Positions 21,650-37,531 of a stretch of DNA of 64,000 bases are shown piece after piece. Made by a program: the position numbers and the translations under genes. Numbering within the stretch: position 1 is the stretch's first letter; each line of letters starts with the position of its first letter. The notes beneath the pieces are model-generated. The model ran no database searches. It had not been told where the DNA came from and saw only the letters and a program-made list of their open reading frames with translations. This DNA comes from Streptomyces katrae (lineage in GTDB: Bacteria > Actinomycetota > Actinomycetes > Streptomycetales > Streptomycetaceae): positions 1,178,001-1,242,000 of the forward strand of contig NZ_CP020042.1 of assembly GCF_002028425.1 (NCBI RefSeq), read 5' to 3'.

Positions 21650-22366
21650 ATGGACGTTTCAGCAATCCGTTCGAACGACGCCGACCCGACTCCGGCGGAG
21701 ACGATCAAGGAGACCGCCCGCCGGCAGCTGGTGGAACTGGGGGCCGCGGGGCTGTCTCTGGAGGGCGTGGCCCGTGCGGCCGGGCTCGGCCTCGCCGACG
21801 TCGAGGCCGTCTTCCCGCACCGGGACGACCTGCTGACCGCGCTCGTCATCGGCGCCTACGACGCCTCCGGCGCCGCGATGGAGGCGGCCGACACCGCCGG
21901 CGCCCCGGCGGGGGCGCGGCTGCTCGCCGTGACGCGTGCGCTGCGGCAGTGGTCCTTCGCGAACCCCGGCGAGTTCACGCTGATCTACGGTTCGCCGGTG
22001 CCGGGCTACCACGCCCCGCAGGACACCGTCCCGGCCGCCGCGCGGACCCCCGCCGTGCTCGCCGGGATCGTCCGGGCCGCCCTGGAGGGCGGTGAACTGA
22101 CCCCGCCGCGGCGCGCGGTGCCCGGTCCGCCGCTGCTGCTGCCGGCCGCCGTCGAGGCCTTCGGCGGTGTGCCCGAGGCTCCGTTCTCGGACATCATCGA
22201 GCGCGGCATCGTGCTGTGGAGCAACCTCATCGGGCTCCTGGTGTTCCAGGTCTTCAGCCGCACCCACGACAGCGTCAAGGACGAGGCCGCGTACTTCGAC
22301 TACGCCATCGCCGTGGCGGCCGAGAGCATCGGGCTCGAGGTTCCGCTCGGCGGACACACCGACTGA
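21650..22366 (+). CDS. TetR family transcriptional regulator
   Basis: The protein has 238 residues. Seen: an N-terminal HTH (ETIKETARRQLVELGAAGLS, LEGVARAAGLGLADVEAVF, HRDDLLTALVI) and a C-terminal ligand domain of the WHG type (RALRQWSFANPGEFTLIYG, VPGYHAP). Known: TetR regulators repress nearby genes until a ligand binds. The next gene in the same direction starts 43 bp downstream, so co-transcription with the MAB_1171c-like protein is possible. The IS5 element ends about 115 bp upstream and may separate it from its original promoter. Confidence 0.88.
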   Translation: MDVSAIRSNDADPTPAETIKETARRQLVELGAAGLSLEGVARAAGLGLADVEAVFPHRDDLLTALVIGAYDASGAAMEAADTAGAPAGARLLAVTRALRQWSFANPGEFTLIYGSPVPGYHAPQDTVPAAARTPAVLAGIVRAALEGGELTPPRRAVPGPPLLLPAAVEAFGGVPEAPFSDIIERGIVLWSNLIGLLVFQVFSRTHDSVKDEAAYFDYAIAVAAESIGLEVPLGGHTD

Positions 22367-22409
22367 CCCCCACTGCCGCCCCCCGCGGCACCCTGCAGGA
22401 AACCAGGCC

Positions 22410-23570
22410 TTGAACACCATCAGAACCCTCTGCTTCGTCATCGCGGCGCTCTCCTCGTACGCCGCGCTCATCTACCGCCTGTGCCAGGCTCGGCGCAGCC
22501 GGCACGACAGTGCCTACTGGACGCTGATCACCACTCTGGTCCTCCAGTGCCTCACCTTCACCATGGGCGCCATCGCCATGGGCGGCCCGCGCTTCCTGGG
22601 GGTCGGCAACCTCGCCATCCTGCTCATGCACCTGTCGGCGGTGGCCTACTGCGTCGCCGCGGAGATCATCCTGCTGCGGTGGGCGGCGTCCGACGAGGAG
22701 GCGCGGCGCAAGACGCGCTGGTGGCTGATCACCGGAACCGCGCTGGACGTGGCCCTGGTCGCGCTCTTCCTCCTCGCCGACGGGACCTCCCGGCCGGCGT
22801 CGGACTTCGACACGGGCAGCGGCCGGCCGCTGGTCCTCGTCTACCTCCTGGCCTTCATGGCGTCCCAGGCGCTGCCGTGCGTGACCATCTTCCGCCAGTG
22901 CGGCTCGTACGCGCGCATGACGGACAACGAGTCGCTGCGGCAGGCCCTGCGGGTGCTGCGGGTGGCCGCCGTGGTGCTGTTCCTGTACTGCTCGTGCCGG
23001 ACGCTCAACATCCTGACGGCCGCGGCCGGGGTCGACATCGGCGCCTGGAAGCTGGCCTCGAACCTCTTCAGCGCGGCGGGCATCGTCATCCTGTCGCTCG
23101 GCCTCACCAACTCCTCGTGGGGTCCGGCGGCATCGAGGCTGCTGGCGTGGGGGCGGAGCTACCGTTCGTACCGGGCGCTGTACCCGCTCTGGCGGGACCT
23201 GTACGAGTCCTCCCCGGACATCGCCCTGGAGCCTCCGGGCGCCTCCGTCGCGGACCTGGACTACCGGCTGCACCGCCGGGTCGTCGAGATACGCGACGGG
23301 TGGCGGGACCTGCGTCCGTACATCGACCGCACGACCGTGGGCGGTTCGGCCGCGGGCGCGGGCAGGGAGGAGAACGAGGAGTCGCGGCAGGCCTTCACGG
23401 AGGCGGCGCGGATCAAGCGGGCCCTGCTGGCCAAGCAGGCCGGGACCATGCCGCACGACAACAAGGACGCCGGGGACTTCGACGACCGGGACACGGACAA
23501 CTTCACGGCCGAAGTCGCCTGGCTCACCAAAGTCGCGGCCGCCTACAGTAAACTCGGCACCGCGAGTTGA
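22410..23570 (+). CDS. MAB_1171c-like multi-pass membrane protein
   Basis: The protein has 386 residues; a TTG start at 22410 was chosen because AGGA lies about ten bases upstream and the first membrane helix (TIRTLCFVIAALSSYAALIY) begins there. Seen: seven hydrophobic helices in the first 240 residues, then a cytoplasmic tail with RSYRSYRALYPLWRDLYESS and YRLHRRVVEIRDGWRDLRPY. Known: this is the layout of the actinobacterial MAB_1171c family with a C-terminal DUF6545-type region, usually found next to XRE regulators and ImmA/IrrE proteases, as here. Function not established. Two strong hairpins follow it. Confidence 0.75.
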   Translation: MNTIRTLCFVIAALSSYAALIYRLCQARRSRHDSAYWTLITTLVLQCLTFTMGAIAMGGPRFLGVGNLAILLMHLSAVAYCVAAEIILLRWAASDEEARRKTRWWLITGTALDVALVALFLLADGTSRPASDFDTGSGRPLVLVYLLAFMASQALPCVTIFRQCGSYARMTDNESLRQALRVLRVAAVVLFLYCSCRTLNILTAAAGVDIGAWKLASNLFSAAGIVILSLGLTNSSWGPAASRLLAWGRSYRSYRALYPLWRDLYESSPDIALEPPGASVADLDYRLHRRVVEIRDGWRDLRPYIDRTTVGGSAAGAGREENEESRQAFTEAARIKRALLAKQAGTMPHDNKDAGDFDDRDTDNFTAEVAWLTKVAAAYSKLGTAS

Positions 23571-23574
23571 AGCT

Positions 23575-23610
23575 CCCGCCCGGTTTGTATCCCCCGTCAA
23601 ACCGGGCGGG
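23575..23610 (+). terminator. GC-rich hairpin, 12-bp perfect stem
   Basis: CCCGCCCGGTTT pairs with AAACCGGGCGGG around a 12-base loop, five bases after the stop of the membrane protein gene. No U-tract follows, but strong hairpins without U-tracts terminate transcription in Streptomyces. Confidence 0.6.
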
Positions 23611-23663
23611 CCTCCCCCGTTCACCCGTCCTCCTGTTGCGGGCCGGACGGGTGGCCATCGCCC

Positions 23664-23702
23664 GGACTGGCCCGGCCCATCCCCCGAGGGCCGGGCCAGT
23701 CC
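23664..23702 (+). terminator. GC-rich hairpin, 15-bp perfect stem
   Basis: GGACTGGCCCGGCCC pairs with GGGCCGGGCCAGTCC around a nine-base loop. It is the second of two hairpins isolating the membrane protein gene from the XRE gene, so the latter should have its own promoter in 23703-23850. Confidence 0.7.
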
Positions 23703-23826
23703 GCTTTCACCGCCCGCCAACCCGTCGTCCTTCCCCCGTGACGAGTTAGCTGGCAGCTATCGGCGAGACCCAACGTTGGCGGAGTCCAGGCCAATTGTCA
23801 ACTGACCGCTATTCTGCGAAACTGGC

Positions 23827-23845
23827 GTATAGCCAAGGGCTATAC
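23827..23845. promoter_or_regulatory. Inverted repeat upstream of the XRE regulator
   Basis: GTATAGCC, three bases (AAG), GGCTATAC: perfect 8-bp arms, 28 bp upstream of the XRE start. Position and symmetry suggest the operator of this regulator (autoregulation). The surrounding 23745-23850 is less GC-rich than average, as expected for a promoter. Confidence 0.6.
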
Positions 23846-23873
23846 CGAGGAGGTGACGGGAGGAAGAATCACC

Positions 23874-24356
23874 ATGACCGAGTGCGACGACCGGCCCCTG
23901 CTCGCCAGGCGCCTTGACGACCTGTTCAAGACGGTCCGCCCCAAGGGCAAGCACTGGACCAACGCCGAGGTGGCGGAGGAACTGAAGCGGGCCAACCCCG
24001 AGCTCAAGGCCGGGGGCGTGTACTTGTCGCAGCTGCGCACGGGCAAGCGCTCCAACCCGTCGCCCGACCTCCTGGCCGCCCTGGCCAAGTTCTTCGGCGT
24101 CTCGGTCGCCTACTTCTTCGACGACAAGGTCGCCGAGTCGGTGCTCAGCCAGGTCGCCGCCATCGAGGCGCTGCGGCAGTCCGGCGTCCGGGCCGTGGCC
24201 ATGCGCGCGGCCGGGATGAAGAAGGAGAACCTCGCGGCCATCACGGCCATCATGGACCAGTACCGGCAGATGCAGGGCCTCCCGCCGGTCACCGACGCAC
24301 CCGTCGCGGACTCCCCCGCCGCCGGCGACGGCCCCGGCCCCTCCGAGCCCGTATGA
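23874..24356 (+). CDS. XRE-type helix-turn-helix regulator
   Basis: The protein has 160 residues; the ATG at 23874 has GGAGG ten bases upstream, while the earlier in-frame GTG sits too close to its purine tract. Seen: an N-terminal Xre-like HTH (PLLARRLDDLFKTV, WTNAEVAEELKRANPEL, VYLSQLRTGKRSNPSPDLLA, ALAKFFGVSVAYFFDD), then a helical middle and an Ala/Pro/Asp-rich tail. Known: such regulators pair with ImmA/IrrE proteases that cleave them under a signal, as in ICEBs1 ImmR/ImmA. The ATGA overlap with the protease gene supports that partnership. Confidence 0.85.
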   Translation: MTECDDRPLLARRLDDLFKTVRPKGKHWTNAEVAEELKRANPELKAGGVYLSQLRTGKRSNPSPDLLAALAKFFGVSVAYFFDDKVAESVLSQVAAIEALRQSGVRAVAMRAAGMKKENLAAITAIMDQYRQMQGLPPVTDAPVADSPAAGDGPGPSEPV

Positions 24357-24931
24357 GGGGCGCCTGGAAGGAGCGGGCCGCCGATCACGACCGGCGCAGC
24401 CAGCTCAAGAAGCTCCGCAAGGCCGGCGCCCGGCGGCTCGCCGAACTCGACCTTCCCGAGGTGAGCGACGTCGCCGAGCTCTGCCGCCACCTGGGCGAGG
24501 CGCGCGAGCGGCCGATCCTCCTGGTCCCGATGCAGATGCCCTCGTCACACCCGTGCGGCATGTGGGTCGCCGCGCGTGACGAGGACCTGATCTTCTACGA
24601 CGCCAACACCACCAGCGCGCATCAGGAGCACATCATCTTGCACGAGCTGGGCCACATCATCTGCTGCCACCGCGGGGCCGGCGGGCTGGACGAGGCGGCT
24701 GCCCGCCTCCTCTTCCCCGACCTCGACCCCGACCTCGTGCGCGACATGCTCCTGCGCGCGACCTACGACGACGTCCAGGAGCAGGAGGCGGAGATCATCG
24801 CCTACCTGCTCGCCCAGCGGATGGAGGGCGCCGAGCAGCAGCACGCGGCGCACCCCGGCGCGGAGGCGGACGAGACCGGCGACCCGGGCACGAGCGCCGT
24901 GCTCAGCCGGATCGAACGGACCCTGTTCTGA
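24353..24931 (+). CDS. ImmA/IrrE family metallo-endopeptidase
   Basis: The protein has 192 residues; its ATG overlaps the XRE stop (ATGA). Seen: the zinc-protease motif HELGH in HIILHELGHIICCHRGAG around residues 96-113 and a downstream acidic EQEAEIIAYLLAQR that supplies the third ligand. Known: ImmA cleaves its cognate repressor, and IrrE of Deinococcus triggers stress responses in a similar way. Here the likely substrate is the XRE protein upstream. The gene converges with the large ketosynthase gene (10 bp between stops). Confidence 0.88.
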   Translation: MRGAWKERAADHDRRSQLKKLRKAGARRLAELDLPEVSDVAELCRHLGEARERPILLVPMQMPSSHPCGMWVAARDEDLIFYDANTTSAHQEHIILHELGHIICCHRGAGGLDEAAARLLFPDLDPDLVRDMLLRATYDDVQEQEAEIIAYLLAQRMEGAEQQHAAHPGAEADETGDPGTSAVLSRIERTLF

Positions 24932-24941
24932 CGTGGACCGC

Positions 24942-27900
24942 TTACCCCCCGGCGGTGGACGCCACCTCCTCGGCCAGCGCCGCCACCGCCCGGCGGACGT
25001 CCTCCTCGCGGTGCTCGCTGGTGACGAAGAAGCGCAGCCTCGACAGCCCTTCCTCCACGGCGGGGTGGAAGATCGGGTCGGCGGTCACTCCGCGCGCGTA
25101 GAGGCCGTCCGCGACGCGCAGGGTCCGGGCCGAGTCCCCGAGGATGCACGGCACGATCGGCGTGTGGGCGCTGGAGCCGGTCGCCAGACCGGCGGCCGCG
25201 GCCAGACCGAGGAAGAGCTCGGAGTTGCGCCGGAGCTTGGCCACCCGCTGCGGCTCCGCCGCGATCAGCTCGGTGGCGGCCAGCGCGGCCGCCGCGTTGG
25301 GCGGGGTCAGGCCCACGCTGTAGACGAAACCGGGCAGGGTGTGGCGCAGCCAGCGCACCATACGGGCCGAGCCGCCGAGGTAGCCGCCGCAGCTGGCGAA
25401 GGCCTTGGAGAGGGTGCCCATCCACAGGTCCACGTCGCGGCGGTCGACCCCGAAGAACTCGCCGACGCCCCGGCCCCGTTCGCCGACCGTGCCGATGCTG
25501 TGCGCCTCGTCCACCATCAGCAGCGCGCCGTAACGTTTCTTCAACTCGATGAGGGCGGGCAGGTCGACGAGGTCGCCGTCCATGCTGTAGGCCCCCTCCA
25601 CGGCGATCAGCACCCGGCGGAACCGGGACCGGTTGAGCCGCAGCAGGTGTTCCAGCCGCTCCGTGTCGTTGTGCGCGAACGGGCGCCGCGCCGCGCCGGA
25701 GAGGGCGCAGCCCTGGAGGATGCTGTCGTGGGCGAGGGCGTCGTGCAGGACGAGGTCGCCCGGGCCGACCAGGTGGCCGATCGCGGTGACGTTGGTGGCG
25801 TGGCCGCTCACCAGCGTCAGGCAGTCCCCGACCCCGAGGAACTCCGTCAGGGCCCGTTCCAGGCGGACGGTGAGGTCGCGTTCCCCGGACAGGACGCGGC
25901 TCGCGGAGACCGAGGTGCCGTAGAGGTCCACCGCCCGGTGCACGGCCTCGTTGACGGCGGGGTGCCCGGACAGCCCGAGGTAGTTGTAGCTGCCGAAGGA
26001 CAGGTACGGGCGGCCGCCGATCACCGTGGTGTCGCGGATGGTTCCCTCGTGGACCCGGAAGTACGGGTACGCCGCGCCGGTCCCGGTGATGGAGTCCAGC
26101 AGCTGTTCGAACGTGCCCACCTCCGGGAACTCGTCGACGGTCGCCGTCTCGGCGCTCCACTGCGGGGCGGCCGGCGGGTCCGCCTCCGGGGCGGAGGGCC
26201 GCGGGCCGCCGCGGTCCGGGTCCACGAGGGCGATCAGCCGGCCGACGGTGAGGTCCGGGGAGAACATCTCCTCGGTCCGGAAGCCCGGTACCCGGTTCGC
26301 GATCCGCGTGTCCAGCTCGTGCAGCATCAGGGAGTCGAAGCCGAGGTCGGCGATCAGCGTCTGGTCCTCGTGCAGGTCGGACAGCGGGTAGACGCCGGTC
26401 CGCGACACCTCTTCGAGGACGATGGACGCGGCGGCCGCCCCGTCGGAGCCCGCCCGGGCCGGCTCCGGCGCCTGCGGCCGCGCCGGCTCCGCCACCGGTA
26501 CGGGCTCGGGGTCGGGGTGCGGCGCGGGGCCGGCGTGCAGCTCGGGGTCCGGGTTCGGCCCGGGATAGCGGCCCTGCCCGGGGTCGGGGTCGGCCGTCCC
26601 GCGTGCCGCCTCGTCCACGATCCAGTGCCGGCGCGGGGCCAGCGGGCTGGGCGGCAGGGTGCACGGGGGTACGCGGTCCCCCGCCGGTACGGCCGCCTCG
26701 CCGGACGGACCGGGCGCTCGGCCCGCCTCCAGGGCCTCGGCCGCGCCGGTCAGCCGGGCCACCGCCTCGTCGACGCCGTGCGCCTCCACGGTGAGGCCTT
26801 CCCCGAGGGGGGCCCGGCGGGCCAGGGTGCCGGCCACGGCGGCCAGTGCGGGCCGGTCCTCGGCGACGGTACGGGCCAGGTCCCGGGCGTACCGGGCGAG
26901 CCCGGCCCGGTCGCGGGCGCTGAGGGCCAGCACGTACGGGCCCGCGGACGGCGCGGGGCGGGCCGGCGGGGCGGTGTGCTCCTCCACCACCAGGTGCACG
27001 CCCGTTCCCCCGAAGCCGAACGCGCTGACGCCGGCCCGGCGCGGACCGCCGCCCTGCGGCCAGGTGACGGGCTCCGTCGGCACGGTCAGCCGCGCCGCCC
27101 GGAGGCCGGGGAGTTCCGCGAGCGCGAACTCCGGCTGCGGGGGGATCACCCCGCGCTGCACGGCCAGGACCGACTTGATCAGACCGGCCAGCCCCGCCGA
27201 GTTGAGCGAGTGCCCGACCACCGCCTTGACCGCCCCCAGGTAGGCGGGGGCCGCGTCCGGCCCGCGCAGCTCGCGCAGGACGGCGAGCTCGACGGGGTCG
27301 CCGACGGTGGTCCCGGTGCCGTGCGCCTCCAGGTAGCCGACCTCGCCGGGGGTCAGTCCGGCGTCGCGGTAGGCGCGGCGCAGGGCGCGCAGCTGTCCGG
27401 CGGCCTGCGGGTGCATACCGCCCTGGACGGTCCCGTCGTTGGCGGTGCCCACCCCGCGGATCACGGCGTACACCCGGTCGCCGGCCTCCAGCGCGTCGGA
27501 CAGGGGCCGCAGCACGAGCATCCCGGCGCCCTCGCCCAGGACGAAGCCGTCGGCGTCCGCGCCGAACGGCAGGCAGCGTCCGGTGCGCGAGATGGCTCCG
27601 ATCCGGCACAGCCCCACGAGCAGGTCGGGGGTGACGACCAGCTGGGCGCCGCCCGCGAGGGCGATACGGGTACGGCCGGAGCGCAGGGCGTGGACGGCGT
27701 TGGCCACGGCCATGAGCCCGCCGGAGCAGGCGGAGTCCAGCGCATAGCTCTCGCCGTGCAGGTCGAAGACCGAACTGATCGTGTTCGGGCCCATGTTGAG
27801 CAGGATCCCGGCCACGGAGGTGCCCTGCATCCCGTCGACGGCGCGGACCGTCTCCCCCCAGAGGGGATCGCCCGGGCGTGCCCCGAACTCCCCGCCGGCC

Positions 27901-28349
27901 AGCTGGCGCATACGGATCCGGAGGGTGGTCAGGCCGCGGTAGCCGCTGTCGGTGAGGGCCGTGATCACCGAGGTCTCCTCGCGGTCGAAGCCGTCGGCCT
28001 CCCATCCGGCGTCCTGGACCGCCTCGCGGGCGAGGTCGATCAGCAGCCGGTGCTGGGGGTCCATCGCCTTGGCCCGGCGGGGCGGGATGCCGTAGTGGGC
28101 CGCGTCGAAGCGGTCCGTGTCCGGCAGCAGCGCCATGGTGTCCGTATAGGCGGCGGAGGTGTCGCGGAAGTCCTCGCCGAGGAAGGCGTCGACGCGCCAC
28201 CGCGAGTCGGGGATGCGGCCGAACTGTGCCCGCGGGTCCGTCAGGAGCCGCCAGTACTCGTTCAGGTTCCGCGCCCCCGGGAACCGGCACGCCATCCCGA
28301 CGACGGCTATGTCCTCCCGCTCTGCGCTGCGGTCCACTGTGGAATTCAT
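24942..28349 (-). CDS. Ketosynthase-ACP-alpha-oxoamine synthase fusion
   Basis: The protein has 1135 residues. Seen, in order: a complete ketosynthase (residues 12-457) with nucleophile Cys208 in DSACSGG, His343 in EAHGTGT and His380 in VGHSLNSAG. A Pro-rich linker (460-640) follows, containing a relic of the post-acyltransferase motif (PLAPRRHWI) but no acyltransferase. Next is an ACP with Ser673 in DLGFDSLM, then a PLP-dependent alpha-oxoamine synthase (745-1135) with VDEAHS and Lys982 in GTLSKAF. Known: AOS domains condense an amino acid with an ACP- or CoA-bound acyl chain with loss of CO2, as in RedN/PigH, KAPA synthase and serine palmitoyltransferase. Inferred product: an alpha-aminoketone. 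The ATG lacks good spacing to AGAGGG; a GTG at 28358 is an alternative start. Confidence 0.88.
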   Translation of the reverse strand: MNSTVDRSAEREDIAVVGMACRFPGARNLNEYWRLLTDPRAQFGRIPDSRWRVDAFLGEDFRDTSAAYTDTMALLPDTDRFDAAHYGIPPRRAKAMDPQHRLLIDLAREAVQDAGWEADGFDREETSVITALTDSGYRGLTTLRIRMRQLAGGEFGARPGDPLWGETVRAVDGMQGTSVAGILLNMGPNTISSVFDLHGESYALDSACSGGLMAVANAVHALRSGRTRIALAGGAQLVVTPDLLVGLCRIGAISRTGRCLPFGADADGFVLGEGAGMLVLRPLSDALEAGDRVYAVIRGVGTANDGTVQGGMHPQAAGQLRALRRAYRDAGLTPGEVGYLEAHGTGTTVGDPVELAVLRELRGPDAAPAYLGAVKAVVGHSLNSAGLAGLIKSVLAVQRGVIPPQPEFALAELPGLRAARLTVPTEPVTWPQGGGPRRAGVSAFGFGGTGVHLVVEEHTAPPARPAPSAGPYVLALSARDRAGLARYARDLARTVAEDRPALAAVAGTLARRAPLGEGLTVEAHGVDEAVARLTGAAEALEAGRAPGPSGEAAVPAGDRVPPCTLPPSPLAPRRHWIVDEAARGTADPDPGQGRYPGPNPDPELHAGPAPHPDPEPVPVAEPARPQAPEPARAGSDGAAAASIVLEEVSRTGVYPLSDLHEDQTLIADLGFDSLMLHELDTRIANRVPGFRTEEMFSPDLTVGRLIALVDPDRGGPRPSAPEADPPAAPQWSAETATVDEFPEVGTFEQLLDSITGTGAAYPYFRVHEGTIRDTTVIGGRPYLSFGSYNYLGLSGHPAVNEAVHRAVDLYGTSVSASRVLSGERDLTVRLERALTEFLGVGDCLTLVSGHATNVTAIGHLVGPGDLVLHDALAHDSILQGCALSGAARRPFAHNDTERLEHLLRLNRSRFRRVLIAVEGAYSMDGDLVDLPALIELKKRYGALLMVDEAHSIGTVGERGRGVGEFFGVDRRDVDLWMGTLSKAFASCGGYLGGSARMVRWLRHTLPGFVYSVGLTPPNAAAALAATELIAAEPQRVAKLRRNSELFLGLAAAAGLATGSSAHTPIVPCILGDSARTLRVADGLYARGVTADPIFHPAVEEGLSRLRFFVTSEHREEDVRRAVAALAEEVASTAGG

Positions 28350-28366
28350 CCCTCTCACTGCAACCG

Positions 28367-29308
28367 TCACCCGGTGGTGGCCAGGCGTTCGCGCCACCAG
28401 TCCACCGTCGCCTTGACCTGCTGGTCCAGGGGGGTGGCCCGGGCCGCGAACGCGGTCTCGTAGGCACTGGAGTCGACCACGAACGGGCGGTCGAACTGGT
28501 AGCGGATCTCCTTCAGTTCGCGCAGCAGCGGGGAGAACAGCCCGCCCAGGGCCAGCGCCAGGGGCGGAACGGCGCGCACGGCGACCGGTCCGGTGCCCGC
28601 CTGGGCGGCGAGCCGGGCGACCATCTCCCGTACGGACAGCGCGGGTTCGGTCGGGACGTGCCAGGCCCGGCCCCAGGCCCGCTCGTCGCCCGCGACCTCC
28701 ACCAGGGCGCGGGCCACGTCGGGGAGGTAGGTCCAGCTGTGCGGGGCGTCCGGGTCGCCGAGCGTGGAGACGGGCTTGCCGCGCAGCAGCGGCGGCATGA
28801 CCCGCGCCGCGAGGTGCCCGCCGTCGGTGACGCCGGGTCCGAAGAAGTCGGAGGCGCGGACCTCGACGGCCCTGATGCGGCCCTGCTGGTGCAGGTCCCG
28901 CGCCCGCTCCCAGACGGCGGCGCGCACCCGTCCCTTGGTACCGGTCGCCGCGAGGGGCAGCTCCTCGGTCAGGGGGCCGTCCACGGGCCCGTACCCGTAG
29001 AGGTTGCCGAGCATGACCAGGACCGCTCCGGTCTCCTCGGCGGCCGTACAGAGCGAGGAGGCCAGCGCCGGCCACTCCGCCGCCCAGCGGTGGTAGGGCG
29101 GTGCGGCGCAGCTGTAGACGGCGGCCGCGCCCCGTACCGCCTCGGTGAGCCGCCCGCTGTCCTTCGCGTCCAGCGCGACGTGCTCGATCCCGGGCTCCGG
29201 GCTGCGGCCCGACGTGGTGACGACCTTCACCGTGCGTCCCTGCTCGACGAGCAGCCGGGCGGTGGCGGCGCCGGCGGGTCCGAAACCTATGACGACATGA
29301 GAGTTCAC
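28367..29308 (-). CDS. NAD(P)-dependent extended-SDR epimerase/reductase
   Basis: The protein has 313 residues with a GTG start. Seen: an N-terminal Rossmann motif VVIGFGPAGAATARLL, a strand with YSCAAPPYHRW, a Tyr-bearing LGNLYGYGP followed by a Lys about 20 residues on (TGTKGRV), and an HSWTYLPDVARALVEV block. Known: extended SDRs act as epimerases, dehydratases or ketoreductases. It lies 17 bp upstream of the KS-ACP-AOS gene on the same strand. Inferred: it may reduce the aminoketone to an amino alcohol, as CerR-type reductases do in bacterial sphingolipid synthesis. An unrelated sugar role cannot be excluded. Confidence 0.8.
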   Translation of the reverse strand: MNSHVVIGFGPAGAATARLLVEQGRTVKVVTTSGRSPEPGIEHVALDAKDSGRLTEAVRGAAAVYSCAAPPYHRWAAEWPALASSLCTAAEETGAVLVMLGNLYGYGPVDGPLTEELPLAATGTKGRVRAAVWERARDLHQQGRIRAVEVRASDFFGPGVTDGGHLAARVMPPLLRGKPVSTLGDPDAPHSWTYLPDVARALVEVAGDERAWGRAWHVPTEPALSVREMVARLAAQAGTGPVAVRAVPPLALALGGLFSPLLRELKEIRYQFDRPFVVDSSAYETAFAARATPLDQQVKATVDWWRERLATTG

Positions 29309-29727
29309 GTACGCACACTAGCGCGAGCCCTCGGGCGGGCGGCTCCGACGCCCTCCGCCAGGTCGGCCGAAACCCCCACCCTTACCGGAAGTACGCGCAG
29401 CGGTCATCCCGCGGTGTTCCGGACCCCCGGTCACGGGGCCGTTGCCGGCTTCCCGATCGCCAGTCCGCACGCACGGGCGGCACCGCCCTTCCCGCCGGCC
29501 GCCCGCCCTCGCGCCCGGGAGGCCCCCGTTGCCCGCGCCCCCTCCCGTCCGCAGGAGCCGCACGATTGGCCGGAACCCTGCGACCGCGGTGCGAAGGACC
29601 GCCCGGCCCTGCCCCGTGTCCGGACCGGTCACGTTCGGAGAAGCGGGAGCCCTGGGCCCTCGCGTAGCGTGGAACGGCCGGGGCGCCGAGGGACGCCCGC
29701 CGCGGCCGCGCCGACGAGGGAGAGACG
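29309..29727. other. Divergent intergenic region, 419 bp
   Basis: Lies between the reductase gene (minus) and the UvrA-like gene (plus), so it should hold both promoters. A TAGTGT box a few bases before the reductase GTG (minus strand) suggests a short or absent 5' leader there. On the plus side GAGGGAGAG precedes the UvrA-like ATG. No inverted repeat, riboswitch or small gene was recognised in this very GC-rich stretch. Confidence 0.5.
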
Positions 29728-32114
<2,387 letters not shown>

Positions 32115-32126
32115 CGGGCCCGGGGC

Positions 32127-32156
32127 GGTGAGGCGGCCCCGCGGGGCCGCCTCACC
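32127..32156. terminator. Bidirectional hairpin between convergent genes
   Basis: GGTGAGGCGGCCCC and GGGGCCGCCTCACC form a 14-bp perfect stem separated by two bases. It sits 12 bp after the UvrA-like stop and 6 bp before the recQ stop on the other strand, so it can serve both. Confidence 0.8.
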
Positions 32157-32162
32157 CGGCGG

Positions 32163-34202
<2,040 letters not shown>

Positions 34203-34294
34203 CCGAGAAGCCTAGCGGCACCCTGGGACACTCCCGTCCCGTCGGCCGGGCCCTGTGGACGACCGGTACGACCACTCACCGTGAGGGGAGGTGA

Positions 34295-37055
<2,761 letters not shown>

Positions 37056-37084
37056 CCCGTCCTCCGCGCCTTCGGCGCACCACG

Positions 37085-37117
37085 TCCGGGCCGGCCCCCT
37101 CGGGGGGCCGGCCCGGA
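37085..37117 (+). terminator. katG terminator hairpin
   Basis: TCCGGGCCGGCCCCC pairs with GGGGGCCGGCCCGGA: a 15-bp perfect stem with a three-base loop, 29 bp after the katG stop. No U-tract. Confidence 0.75.
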
Positions 37118-37162
37118 TGCGTGTGCGCGGCGGGCGGGCGCCCGGCACCGGGGCGCGCCGCC

Positions 37163-37444
37163 TCAGGCGCGGACCAGGCGGGCGATGGCCCGCGAGGCCT
37201 CCTCCACCTTGCCGCGGGCCTGGTCCCCGCCTTCGGCGATGGCGTCGGCGACGCAGGAGTGCAGGTGGTCCTCCATCATGGTCAGCCCGAAGGACTGCAG
37301 GGCCTTGGTGGCGGCGCTGACCTGGGTGAGCACGTCGATGCAGTACGTCCCCTCCTCGACCATGCGCTGGAGGCCGCGCACCTGGCCTTCGATGCGGCGC
37401 AGCCGCTTGAGGACGTCGTCCTTGTGGGAGGTGTAACCGGGCAC
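37163..37444 (-). CDS. csoR: CsoR-type copper-sensing repressor
   Basis: The protein has 93 residues with a GTG start. Seen: a four-helix CsoR/RcnR fold (LKRLRRIEGQVRGLQRMVEE) with Cys35, His60 and Cys64, the exact Cu(I) ligand spacing of CsoR. Known: it represses copper genes until Cu(I) binds. A matching box (TACCCC TG GGGGTA-like) lies 30 bp upstream, so it is probably autoregulated. A second copy is encoded downstream of copA. Confidence 0.93.
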   Translation of the reverse strand: MPGYTSHKDDVLKRLRRIEGQVRGLQRMVEEGTYCIDVLTQVSAATKALQSFGLTMMEDHLHSCVADAIAEGGDQARGKVEEASRAIARLVRA

Positions 37445-37474
37445 GGCGATCGCTTCCCTTCATCGGGCCTTCTT

Positions 37475-37489
37475 TACCCCTGGGGGGTA
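37475..37489. promoter_or_regulatory. CsoR box upstream of csoR
   Basis: TACCCCTGGGGGGTA is an imperfect G/C-tract palindrome with TA ends, the known CsoR operator pattern. It lies between csoR and the end of the secreted copper protein gene. Confidence 0.75.
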
Positions 37490-37531
37490 TGTCGACAACG
37501 AGGACGGGCCGCGGGATGTTCCGCCGGGCGG

